Origin: Ensifer aridi
GTDB lineage: Bacteria; Pseudomonadota; Alphaproteobacteria; Rhizobiales; Rhizobiaceae
DNA length: 37,279 bases
Direction of reading: 5' to 3'
NCBI RefSeq assembly: GCF_002078505.1
Contig: NZ_LUAV01000039.1
Span: 1-37,279, forward strand
Under the pieces are notes generated by a model, which was not told where the DNA came from, searched no databases, and saw nothing but the letters and a program-made list of their open reading frames with translations. Position numbers and translations under genes: made by a program. Below are positions 31,073 to 37,279 of the stretch, in pieces (within the stretch, counting starts at the first letter, position 1; every line of letters begins with the position of its first letter).

Positions 31073-32040
31073 CGTCCTGCCTCCCAGGTCGTGGCATTCG
31101 GCTTCTGCCGGATCTTCAGCGCCGTGCGGGCGCGCTCGACCAGGCCGAGCAAGCCGGTCGGGCAGAAGACCATCAGCACGATAACCAGCGTTGCGTAGAT
31201 CATCAGGTAATATCCCTCGGTGAAACGCAGGAATTCCGGCGCGAGAACAATCAGCAGCGCGCCCAGTATCGGGCCGAAGAAGAAACCCGCGCCGCCGACG
31301 ATCACCATGAGCAGGACCTTGAGCGAGATCGTCAGGCCGAAGGAATGCGGATCGATGAACTGCGTGAGCTGTGCAAGGAGGCTGCCGGCGAGCCCGCCAT
31401 AGGATGAGCCGATAGCGAAGGCGAGAAGCGTCGTCTTGCGGATGTCGACGCCCAGGCTGTTGGCGCGGATCGGGTTCTCGCGCAGCGCCTTGAAGGCGCG
31501 GCCCCAGGGCGAGCGGATGATGCCGTAGAGGGCGGCCGCCATCAGCACGAACAGCGCAAGAACGAAGAAGTAGAAGGCAAGCGGCTTCTGGGTGGGCAAG
31601 CCGAGGATCTCCGGCCGCGGGATGCCGACGATGCCGTAGGTGCCGCCGGTCAGCCATTCCTCGTTGCGCAATGCGAGCACAACAAGGGCGTTGAAGGCCA
31701 GCGTGATAAAGGCGAGGAAGTGATGCTGGACGCGCAGCGCCGGGTAACCGAGCAGGAAACCGATGACGAAACAGAGCACCGTCGCTGCGACCATGGCGAT
31801 CGGCCATGGCACGCCGGCCATGGTCATGAGGGCCGTCATATAAGCGCCGATGCCCATGAAGGAAGCCTGGGCGAGCGATACCTGGCCGGCATAGCCGAGG
31901 GTCAGATTCAGCCCCATCGCGGAGATCGAATAGACCAGCCACGACGACAGCACGAAGACGCCGTAATTGGACTGCGTGAAGGGCAGCAGGATCAGGATCG
32001 CCAGACCCGCGACCAATGTAAGGAGAGTGTGCTTGCTCAT
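31069..32040 (-). CDS. livM: Branched-chain-type ABC transporter permease (LivM)
   Basis: A 323-residue LivM permease with eight or more membrane segments and the family motifs GLNLTLGYAGQVSLAQASFM, GRAFKALRENPIRANSLGVD (cytoplasmic coupling loop) and LLMVIVGGAGFFFGPILGAL. Its ATG overlaps the LivH stop by four bases. It forms the pore with LivH. Confidence 0.93.
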   Translation of the reverse strand: MSKHTLLTLVAGLAILILLPFTQSNYGVFVLSSWLVYSISAMGLNLTLGYAGQVSLAQASFMGIGAYMTALMTMAGVPWPIAMVAATVLCFVIGFLLGYPALRVQHHFLAFITLAFNALVVLALRNEEWLTGGTYGIVGIPRPEILGLPTQKPLAFYFFVLALFVLMAAALYGIIRSPWGRAFKALRENPIRANSLGVDIRKTTLLAFAIGSSYGGLAGSLLAQLTQFIDPHSFGLTISLKVLLMVIVGGAGFFFGPILGALLIVLAPEFLRFTEGYYLMIYATLVIVLMVFCPTGLLGLVERARTALKIRQKPNATTWEAGR

Positions 32041-32915
32041 ACGGTGCGTCCTTCCGCCTTTCCGAGCAGGCCCTGCGGCCGCACGAGGATGATGATGATA
32101 AGAAGGATCAACGGCACCGCGGAGCGGTAAGACGCGGAAATATAGGCCGCCGAGAGATTGTCGATGACGCCGATCAGAAGACCGCCGGCAAGCGCGCCGC
32201 GGATCTGATTGAAGCCGCCGACGATCGCCGCGATGAAGGCGATCAGACCAAGCGTCTCGCCGTTCGAGAACTTCGCCAGATAGATCGGCGAGATCAGGAT
32301 CGAGGCGAGAAAGGCGAGTGCCCCGTTGATCAGGAAGGTGTAGAGGATCATACGCTTAACGGGCACGCCAAGGATTTCGGCGACCTGCGGATTTTGTGCC
32401 GTCGCCTGCATGCAACGGCCGATCTTCGTCCCATTCAGAAAGAGCTGCAGCAGTGCCACCGCGCCAAGCGCAATCAAGAGAACGGCGATGTCCTGCACGG
32501 AAATGGCGGCGCCGAGGATGTTGAGCGTGCGGTCGGAAAAGAGTGCCGGGAAGGGAAGAGCCTCGGCAGTGTAGAATTGTTTGACGCCTTCCTTAGTCAG
32601 GATGCCCAGCGCCATCGTCGCAATAACGATCGGCAGGACACCATGTGGCAGCAAGGGATCGATGATGATCCGCTTGAAGCCGAAGCCGAGAAGCAACAGC
32701 GAAAGCGCAAGGGCAATCGCCATCGCCACCGGGAAGCTCAGGCCGAGAAACTGCGTGCCGGCAAGAACGAAGAAGGCCGGTAGCATGATGAACTCGCCCT
32801 GGGCGAAGTTGATCGTCTGCGACGCTTGCCAGAGAAGGGTGAAGCCGATCGCCGCGAGCGCATAGATCGACCCTGTTGCCAGTCCGGAGACGAACAACTG
32901 GAAGAACGTATTCAT
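32037..32915 (-). CDS. livH: Branched-chain-type ABC transporter permease (LivH)
   Basis: A 292-residue LivH permease: SGLATGSIYALAAIGFTLLW, QTINFAQGEFIMLPAFFV, coupling loop RCMQATAQNPQVAEILGVPV and IAAIVGGFNQIRGALAGGLL. Follows the binding-protein gene after 55 bp containing a perfect 10-bp hairpin. Confidence 0.93.
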   Translation of the reverse strand: MNTFFQLFVSGLATGSIYALAAIGFTLLWQASQTINFAQGEFIMLPAFFVLAGTQFLGLSFPVAMAIALALSLLLLGFGFKRIIIDPLLPHGVLPIVIATMALGILTKEGVKQFYTAEALPFPALFSDRTLNILGAAISVQDIAVLLIALGAVALLQLFLNGTKIGRCMQATAQNPQVAEILGVPVKRMILYTFLINGALAFLASILISPIYLAKFSNGETLGLIAFIAAIVGGFNQIRGALAGGLLIGVIDNLSAAYISASYRSAVPLILLIIIILVRPQGLLGKAEGRTV

Positions 32916-32940
32916 CGAAGATGTCCCAAAGGAACGGAGG

Positions 32941-32962
32941 GTCCGGCCGGAGCCGGCCGGAC
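32941..32962 (-). promoter_or_regulatory. Perfect GC-rich hairpin between binding-protein and permease genes
   Basis: GTCCGGCCGG-AG-CCGGCCGGAC is a perfect 10-bp inverted repeat with a 2-base centre (so effectively a stem of about 9 bp with a small loop), 8 bp after the binding-protein stop. Such intercistronic hairpins commonly stabilise the binding-protein mRNA relative to the permease part. No U-tract follows. Confidence 0.6.
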
Positions 32963-32970
32963 AGCGCCGT

Positions 32971-34110
32971 TCAGAGTTTCGGAAGTGTGGAAACGACGGT
33001 CTGCTTACCGTCCTTGACCTCGACGAGGAAGCTGTCGCGGTTGACCTCGCCCTTGTCGTCCCAACTGGTCTCCATCAGTATGCCGGGTTCGTCGGCCGGC
33101 GTGATCGTCAACCCGTGCAATGCATCGGCAAAGGCCTGGGGATCAACCTTGCCGTTCTTGGTAGTGACATGTTTCACTACATAGGCCCCCATATAGGCCT
33201 TGATGGCATTGTGATCGGGCTTGTAGTTGTATTTCGCCTCGAATTTCTTGGCGAACTCTTCGACGCCGGGGATTGGCGCGTTGGCGGTAAGGCCGACATG
33301 GCCGCGCACCCCATTGACGGCTTCGCCGGCAAGATCCACGACCTTCTGGTTCATCAGCGTCGTCTCGCCGAAGATCGGCTGCGTCACGCCCTGCTTACGG
33401 ATTTCCTTGAGAAGCCGCGCGCTCTCCTCTTCGTGGAGATAAGCGAAAATGGCATCGGCATTGCTCGACTTGAGCTTGATGACGTCGGCGGCAAAATCCG
33501 CCTGACCCACTTCGCTTGAGACGTCGGCGGTGACCGTGATGCCGTGCTTCCCGAGCTCGGCGACGAAGGAATCCCGGCCGCCCTTGCCGAAATCGTCATT
33601 GACCCATGCAATGGCGACCGATTTCACCTTCATTTCATCGGCAAGATATTTGACGAGCTTCGGCATCGACTGCTGCGCGCCGAACGAGGTCCGGAAGATG
33701 TAGGGATTGCCCATGTCGGTGATGAACGGGGCTTCGGCGCCGGTCAGTTGCGGCACGCCGTTCTGCTGGGCGACCATCATGTTGACCTTGACCGAGCCGG
33801 AATAGATCGGACCCATGATAACATAAGCGCCGTCGTCGATTGCCTTCTGCACCATGGCGCGCGAAATGGTCGGGTCGGTCTGCGTGTCGTAGTCCGTTAC
33901 CTCGACCTGTTCGCCAAGGATGCCGCCGGCGGCATTGATTTCCTCGAAAGCGAGCTTCAGCGCATCGCGCCAATTGCTCCCGACCGTCGCGCCAGCTCCG
34001 GAAAGCTCGATTACGTTCGCAATCTTTATCGTGTCTGCCCAGGACATATTCGGCAATCCAGCCGACAGCGCCACGGCGATTGCGATCGCCGCAATAGCTC
34101 TCTTTTTCAT
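32971..34110 (-). CDS. Branched-chain-type ABC transporter substrate-binding protein
   Basis: A 379-residue LivK/Leu-Ile-Val-binding type (type I periplasmic fold) protein. Sec signal MKKRAIAAIAIAVALSAGLP with cleavage near SWA-DT. Family text: TIKIANVIELSGAGATVGSN, LAFEEINAAGGILGEQVEVT, TDPTISRAMVQKAIDDGAYV, VAIAWVNDDFGKGGRDSFVA, and YKPDHNAIKAYMGAYVVKHV. First gene of the uptake/catabolic operon, preceded by GAGGAGGAGAAC. Adjacent shikimate dehydrogenase and dehydroshikimate dehydratase suggest a quinate, shikimate or dehydroshikimate ligand rather than branched amino acids (inference). Confidence 0.92.
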   Translation of the reverse strand: MKKRAIAAIAIAVALSAGLPNMSWADTIKIANVIELSGAGATVGSNWRDALKLAFEEINAAGGILGEQVEVTDYDTQTDPTISRAMVQKAIDDGAYVIMGPIYSGSVKVNMMVAQQNGVPQLTGAEAPFITDMGNPYIFRTSFGAQQSMPKLVKYLADEMKVKSVAIAWVNDDFGKGGRDSFVAELGKHGITVTADVSSEVGQADFAADVIKLKSSNADAIFAYLHEEESARLLKEIRKQGVTQPIFGETTLMNQKVVDLAGEAVNGVRGHVGLTANAPIPGVEEFAKKFEAKYNYKPDHNAIKAYMGAYVVKHVTTKNGKVDPQAFADALHGLTITPADEPGILMETSWDDKGEVNRDSFLVEVKDGKQTVVSTLPKL

Positions 34111-34216
34111 GTTCTCCTCCTCATTTCATTCGATGGGCGGCGAACCTCCCCCCGCCCAGTTGCGCCATGATGTCCGAACTCTAACGTAACGGCAAATACC
34201 AATGAATCCGGAGTCC

Positions 34217-34231
34217 ATAACATCATGTTAT
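34217..34231. promoter_or_regulatory. LysR-type box upstream of quinate transporter operon
   Basis: ATAACAT-C-ATGTTAT is a perfect 15-bp palindrome and satisfies the LysR T-N11-A rule (T34218 to A34230). It overlaps the last codons of the LysR gene and lies about 107 bp before the binding-protein ATG, the usual distance for a LysR recognition site of an activated promoter. Confidence 0.6.
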
Positions 34232-35121
34232 CTTTTCGCTGGGTTCATTTCGCTGCGCAGCGTCTCGATAAAGCGCTCCGAAAAGATCGACAGAGGCACG
34301 TCGCGGCGATAGGCGACATAGGTCGAAAATGTCGTGTCGGCTTCGATCTCCAGGCATTTGATTCCCGGCACCTTCCCCCCTGCGACGGTGAACTCGTCGA
34401 TGATGGCGATGCCGAGATCAGCGCCGACCAACGCGCAGACGGTCGTGCCGAAACGCGCCTTTATCTTCATATCGTAAGCCAGGTGCTGGCGGCGGAAAAT
34501 CTCCGTCATCACGCGTCCGTAAGGATCGTTCGGATCAATGCCGATCAAGGTGTGACGGACGATCTCCGCCGGTGCGATCGTATCCTTCTCGGCGAGCTCG
34601 CTCTCGTGCGGGACGATGCAAAGCAGTCGCCCGGTCGCGAGCGGTTCGAAATGGATGATCGAGTGCTCGAGATAAGAACTGATCGCAACGACCTCACCCC
34701 GCCCAACGAGCAAATAATCGATCGCCTCCTCGATTTTCAAAATGTTGATGTCGACGTAGAGCGCCGGATATTGCTGCCTGAGCTTTGCAATTGCCCGCGG
34801 CACCATCACATTGGCGATGCTCGGAACGGAGCCGACGCTCAGCTCAAGCCCGTCACCCTTTTCCAGTCGCTGGACCGCGAACTGCAGATCTTCGACCTGT
34901 CGATAGACGGTGTCGAGCAATCCAAAGATGTGGCGAGCCTCGGGAGTGGGCACATATCGCCCCTGACTGCGGTTGAAGAGTCTGATCTTGAGACTGTCTT
35001 CCGTATATTTCATCAGCCGGCTTACGCCGGGTGCCGCCACGCCTAGCAGTTTTGCCGCACCGGCAATCGTGCCTGTCACCATGATGGCGCGAATCACTTC
35101 GATTTGACGCAAGGTCAGCAT
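34228..35121 (-). CDS. LysR-family transcriptional regulator
   Basis: A 297-residue LysR regulator with intact HTH (LTLRQIEVIRAIMVTGTIAG, then AAKLLGVAAPGVSRLMKYTE) and full effector domain (LELSVGSVPSIANVMVPRAI, LLVGRGEVVAISSYLEHSII, VGADLGIAIIDEFTVAGGKV). The N-terminus does not resemble PcaQ as I know it, so it is probably specific to the transporter/quiC operon that starts 117 bp downstream, not the pca operon. A LysR-box palindrome lies at its 3' end. The likely inducer is a quinate-pathway compound. Confidence 0.9.
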   Translation of the reverse strand: MLTLRQIEVIRAIMVTGTIAGAAKLLGVAAPGVSRLMKYTEDSLKIRLFNRSQGRYVPTPEARHIFGLLDTVYRQVEDLQFAVQRLEKGDGLELSVGSVPSIANVMVPRAIAKLRQQYPALYVDINILKIEEAIDYLLVGRGEVVAISSYLEHSIIHFEPLATGRLLCIVPHESELAEKDTIAPAEIVRHTLIGIDPNDPYGRVMTEIFRRQHLAYDMKIKARFGTTVCALVGADLGIAIIDEFTVAGGKVPGIKCLEIEADTTFSTYVAYRRDVPLSIFSERFIETLRSEMNPAKR

Positions 35122-35192
35122 GTCTCCTCCAGGACCGGACTCGGGCGACTCCTCCTGTCCGTGCTTGCGGCAGAATGCGGATGCAGGTTTCG

Positions 35193-35219
35193 GATGTCGA
35201 CGAAAAAAGCTGCGACATC
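35193..35219. promoter_or_regulatory. Inverted repeat upstream of LysR gene
   Basis: GATGTCG (35193-35199) and CGACATC (35213-35219) are perfect 7-bp inverted repeats separated by 13 bases that include AAAAAA. It lies 72 bp or more before the LysR start and about 55 bp after the pcaB remnant, so it could be an operator for LysR autoregulation or an end-of-operon hairpin for pca. Confidence 0.35.
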
Positions 35220-35272
35220 AATCAGCGCCGCTCCCATCGGATCGGCTCAAGCACCACGACGCGGACGACGGC

Positions 35273-35509
35273 TCACGCAGTGCCCAGCCGTCGGATATTG
35301 CCCGCGAGCTCGGCGGCGAGCCTCAATGCCGCTGCCGTCGCGCCGACCATCTGCGGCAGGATCAGCCATTCCAGCGTCCAGGCGGGCCCGAGCGTTCCTG
35401 CTTATGAACGAGCGCCTGGTGGATTGCGGAAATCTGCGTGGCGTTGAACCGAGCGAGCGCGACGAGAGCGTCAACAAGCATGCGGCAAGGCAGAACGGCT
35501 GCCGACCGA
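35273..35509 (-). pseudogene. pcaB: pcaB remnant (3-carboxy-cis,cis-muconate cycloisomerase, C-terminal piece)
   Basis: Directly after the pcaG stop, the minus strand encodes the last fifth of PcaB. SVGSRSALPH is a decayed form of the GGSSAMPHK signature of the fumarase/argininosuccinate lyase superfamily. It is followed in other frames by LVALARFNATQISAIHQALV, HKQERSG, and then, after a frameshift in the CGGGCCCGCC run near 35390, PAWTLEWLILPQMVGATAAA and LRLAAELAGNIRRLGTA with a TGA at 35273. PcaB is normally about 350 residues; roughly the first 270 are deleted and at least two frameshifts remain. It cannot be functional. The normal pca order G-B is still visible. Confidence 0.85.
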
Positions 35510-36124
35510 TCAGATATCCAGGAAGACCGTTTCCTTTTCGCCCTGGAGATGAATGTCGAAGACGTAGACGGGCGACTCTCCGGCCGCGACAAGCGTTTCG
35601 ACCCTATCGCGATGTTCGATTTTGGCAAGGAGCGGATCCTCGCCATTGGCGGCCGCCTCGTCCGGGAAGTACATGCGCGTGTGCAGTCCGATATTGATGC
35701 CGCGGGCAACGATCCAGAAGGTGATATGCGGCGCCATCAGGCGGCCGTCGCGGAAAGGCACGCGACCCGGCTTCACCGTCTCAAACACGAAAACGCCGTC
35801 CTCGGCGCTCGTCGGGCAGCGGCCCCAGCCAGCAAAATTGGGATCCGCCGAGCCGCGCGTTTCCGAAGGCGAATGATAAAGCCCTGCGGCATCCGCCTGC
35901 CAGATTTCGACGAGGGCGTCCTTGAGCGGCATTCCGGCGCCGTCGATCACCCGGCCCGTGACGGTGATGCGCTGCCCGAGTGTCCTGTCGTTGACCATCG
36001 ACGATCCGAGATCCGTTTCATAAATGCCGGAAATTCCGCAGAAGTTCGGCGTGAGCCCGATATGGACGTAAGGCCCTGCGGTTTGCGAGGCGGTTTCCTT
36101 GAGATAACCCAGGTCCTGAACCAT
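35510..36124 (-). CDS. pcaG: Protocatechuate 3,4-dioxygenase alpha subunit
   Basis: A 204-residue PcaG of normal length: LGYLKETASQTAGPYVHIGL, GQRITVTGRVIDGAGMPLKD, ALVEIWQADAAGLYHSPSET, FAGWGRCPTSAEDGVFVFET and the ending KETVFLDI. It lacks the iron ligands, as expected for the alpha chain, and assembles with PcaH to cleave protocatechuate to 3-carboxy-cis,cis-muconate. ATG 36124 follows AGGAGGAATCG, 9 bp after pcaH. Confidence 0.95.
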   Translation of the reverse strand: MVQDLGYLKETASQTAGPYVHIGLTPNFCGISGIYETDLGSSMVNDRTLGQRITVTGRVIDGAGMPLKDALVEIWQADAAGLYHSPSETRGSADPNFAGWGRCPTSAEDGVFVFETVKPGRVPFRDGRLMAPHITFWIVARGINIGLHTRMYFPDEAAANGEDPLLAKIEHRDRVETLVAAGESPVYVFDIHLQGEKETVFLDI

Positions 36125-36133
36125 CGATTCCTC

Positions 36134-36883
36134 CTAGTTCCCTTCCGGCCGGTTCTCGAAGAACGTCGAACGGCGGCCGCGCAGAACGATATCGAACTTG
36201 TAGGCGCGCGCATCCATCGGGACCGTGTTCCCCCAGTCGAGCGCCGCGATCAGCTGCTCGATCGCCCGGCGGTCGGGAATGGTCCCGACGATCGGACATT
36301 TCCAGATCATCGGGTCGCCCTCGAAGTACATCTGCGTGATCAGGCGCTGGGCAAAGCCGTGGCCGAAGACCGAGAAGTGGATATGCGCCGGCCGCCAGTC
36401 GTTGACGCCGTTCGGCCAAGGATAGGGGCCTGGTTTGATCGTGCGGAAGTAATAATAGCCGTTCTCGTCGGTGATCGTCCGGCCGCAGCCGCCGAAATTC
36501 GGATCGAGCGGTGCCAGATAGCTTTCTTTCTTATGGCGGTAGCGGCCGCCGGCATTCGCCTGCCAGAATTCGACCAGCGCGCCCGCAACCGGCCGGCCCC
36601 GTTCATCAAGCACCCGCCCATGCACAATGATGCGCTCACCGATCGCGCTTTCACCGGGCTTTGCGAAATTACGGATCAGGTCGTTGTCGAGTTCGCCGAG
36701 CATCGAATGGCCGAAGACGGGACCGGTGATCTCCGAGATCGTGCCGTCGAGTGACAGCAGGGCCTTTCGTGGCGAGCGCAGTACCGAGGTCTTGTAGCCG
36801 GGCGATAAGGCCGGCGGGTGCCAGCTCCGGTCGCGCGGGAAGAAGGCGCCGGTTTCCGGCCGACCATTGTCATGATTGGACAT
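36134..36883 (-). CDS. pcaH: Protocatechuate 3,4-dioxygenase beta subunit
   Basis: A 249-residue PcaH carrying the Fe(III) site: Tyr in NAGGRYRHKKESY, Tyr in IKPGPYPWPNGVN, and both His in WRPAHIHFSVFGHG. Other family text: GHSMLGELDNDLIRNFA and DENGYYYFRTIKPG. With PcaG it performs intradiol cleavage of protocatechuate. ATG at 36883 (17 bp after pcaC, preceded by AGGGAGAGAGCG) matches the usual PcaH start; earlier in-frame codons lie inside pcaC. Confidence 0.96.
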   Translation of the reverse strand: MSNHDNGRPETGAFFPRDRSWHPPALSPGYKTSVLRSPRKALLSLDGTISEITGPVFGHSMLGELDNDLIRNFAKPGESAIGERIIVHGRVLDERGRPVAGALVEFWQANAGGRYRHKKESYLAPLDPNFGGCGRTITDENGYYYFRTIKPGPYPWPNGVNDWRPAHIHFSVFGHGFAQRLITQMYFEGDPMIWKCPIVGTIPDRRAIEQLIAALDWGNTVPMDARAYKFDIVLRGRRSTFFENRPEGN

Positions 36884-36900
36884 GTTCGCTCTCTCCCTTC

Positions 36901-37279
36901 TCAGGCTGCCTTGCCGGCGTCCATCTCGCAAAACACCCGCTTGGCGATCTTGATCGCATGATTGGCCGCGGGCACCCCGGCATAGATCGCCACATGCAGA
37001 AGCGCCTCGCAAATATCCTCCCGTGTCGCACCCGTATTCGCCGTGGCGCGGATATGCATCGCCACCTCCTCGTCCTGGCCGAGAGCGGCAAGAAGCGCAA
37101 TGGTGACGATCGACCGCTCGCGCTTCGTCCAGGCCGAACGCGACCAGACATGGCCCCAGGCCGCCTCGGTGATGAGTTCTTGGAACGGCCGGTCGAAGTC
37201 GGTTGTCGCCGATTGCGCGCGGTCGACGTGATTGTCGCCAAGGACGGCACGACGCGTCGCCATGCCCTGGCGGTAGCGG
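36901..37279 (-). CDS. pcaC: 4-carboxymuconolactone decarboxylase (5' end beyond window)
   Basis: The visible 126 residues are PcaC of the carboxymuconolactone decarboxylase/AhpD-like fold: AAWGHVWSRSAWTKRERSIV, TIALLAALGQDEEVAMHIRA, TREDICEALLHVAIYAGVPA, ANHAIKIAKRVF. An internal Met could serve as start at 37263, but the preceding codons read RYRQG before MATRRAVLG, the typical PcaC N-terminus, so the true start is a few residues outside the window. It decarboxylates 4-carboxymuconolactone to the enol-lactone, two steps after PcaHG; the intervening PcaB is broken here. Confidence 0.93.
   Translation of the reverse strand, partial: RYRQGMATRRAVLGDNHVDRAQSATTDFDRPFQELITEAAWGHVWSRSAWTKRERSIVTIALLAALGQDEEVAMHIRATANTGATREDICEALLHVAIYAGVPAANHAIKIAKRVFCEMDAGKAA

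Noticed and set aside
35438..36754. Long plus-strand open frame (438 codons) opposite pcaG/pcaH
   Set aside because: Antisense to pcaG and pcaH, which carry all expected motifs; shadow of GC-rich third positions.

Overview
The window reads as an accessory replicon (megaplasmid or chromid) segment of an alphaproteobacterium of the Rhizobiaceae, most likely Sinorhizobium/Ensifer or Rhizobium. The reasons are the high GC, the pca gene order (C-H-G-B), the many ABC uptake operons tied to catabolic enzymes, and the dense LysR, GntR, Lrp, HxlR and Rrf2 regulators. I see no rRNA, tRNA, CRISPR array or intact insertion sequence. Species assignment is inference.

Region 1 (1-3887) is a patchwork. An HxlR regulator is divergent from a Tat-exported alpha/beta hydrolase, and a thioredoxin-reductase-like flavoprotein is coupled to an Rrf2 regulator. 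Two LysR genes survive only as effector-domain ends pointing away from each other.

Region 2 (4264-14608) is a homoserine/aspartate-family catabolic island. It holds a homoserine dehydrogenase without ACT domain, an aldehyde dehydrogenase, a polar amino acid ABC transporter, a Cys/Met-metabolism PLP enzyme, a short aspartate ammonia-lyase N-terminus (59 codons), a kinase-fold protein that has lost its catalytic residues, a homocysteine S-methyltransferase and two Lrp/AsnC regulators. The inferred route is homoserine -> aspartate semialdehyde -> aspartate (-> fumarate), with the last enzyme truncated here.

Region 3 (15336-26130) is two divergent operons around a GntR/FCD regulator. Leftward are a TIM-barrel isomerase/dehydratase, an ABC transporter, a shikimate/quinate dehydrogenase, a 5-carboxymethyl-2-hydroxymuconate isomerase-like tautomerase, a type II dehydroquinase and a Gfo/Idh/MocA oxidoreductase. 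Rightward are an intradiol ring-cleavage dioxygenase, an HpaH-type hydratase, an HpaI-type aldolase and a solute-binding domain without signal peptide. An intradiol dioxygenase next to meta-pathway (tautomerase, hydratase, aldolase) enzymes is unusual and is the best candidate for an undescribed pathway. Both promoters carry a near-identical palindrome immediately after a TTGACA box.

Region 4 (26880-37279) is a leftward quinate/shikimate-to-protocatechuate block: a LysR regulator, a five-gene branched-chain-type ABC transporter, a shikimate dehydrogenase family enzyme and a two-domain 3-dehydroshikimate dehydratase (QuiC type). It lies directly downstream of pcaC (cut by the window edge), pcaH, pcaG and a pcaB reduced to about 240 bp. 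Together they would import a cyclic polyol acid, convert it to protocatechuate and open the ring; the next step (PcaB) must come from elsewhere.

Degraded genes cluster at the block boundaries (3110-3887, 6444-6623, 14985-15150, 26380-26600, 35273-35509), which suggests assembly by repeated insertion and deletion.
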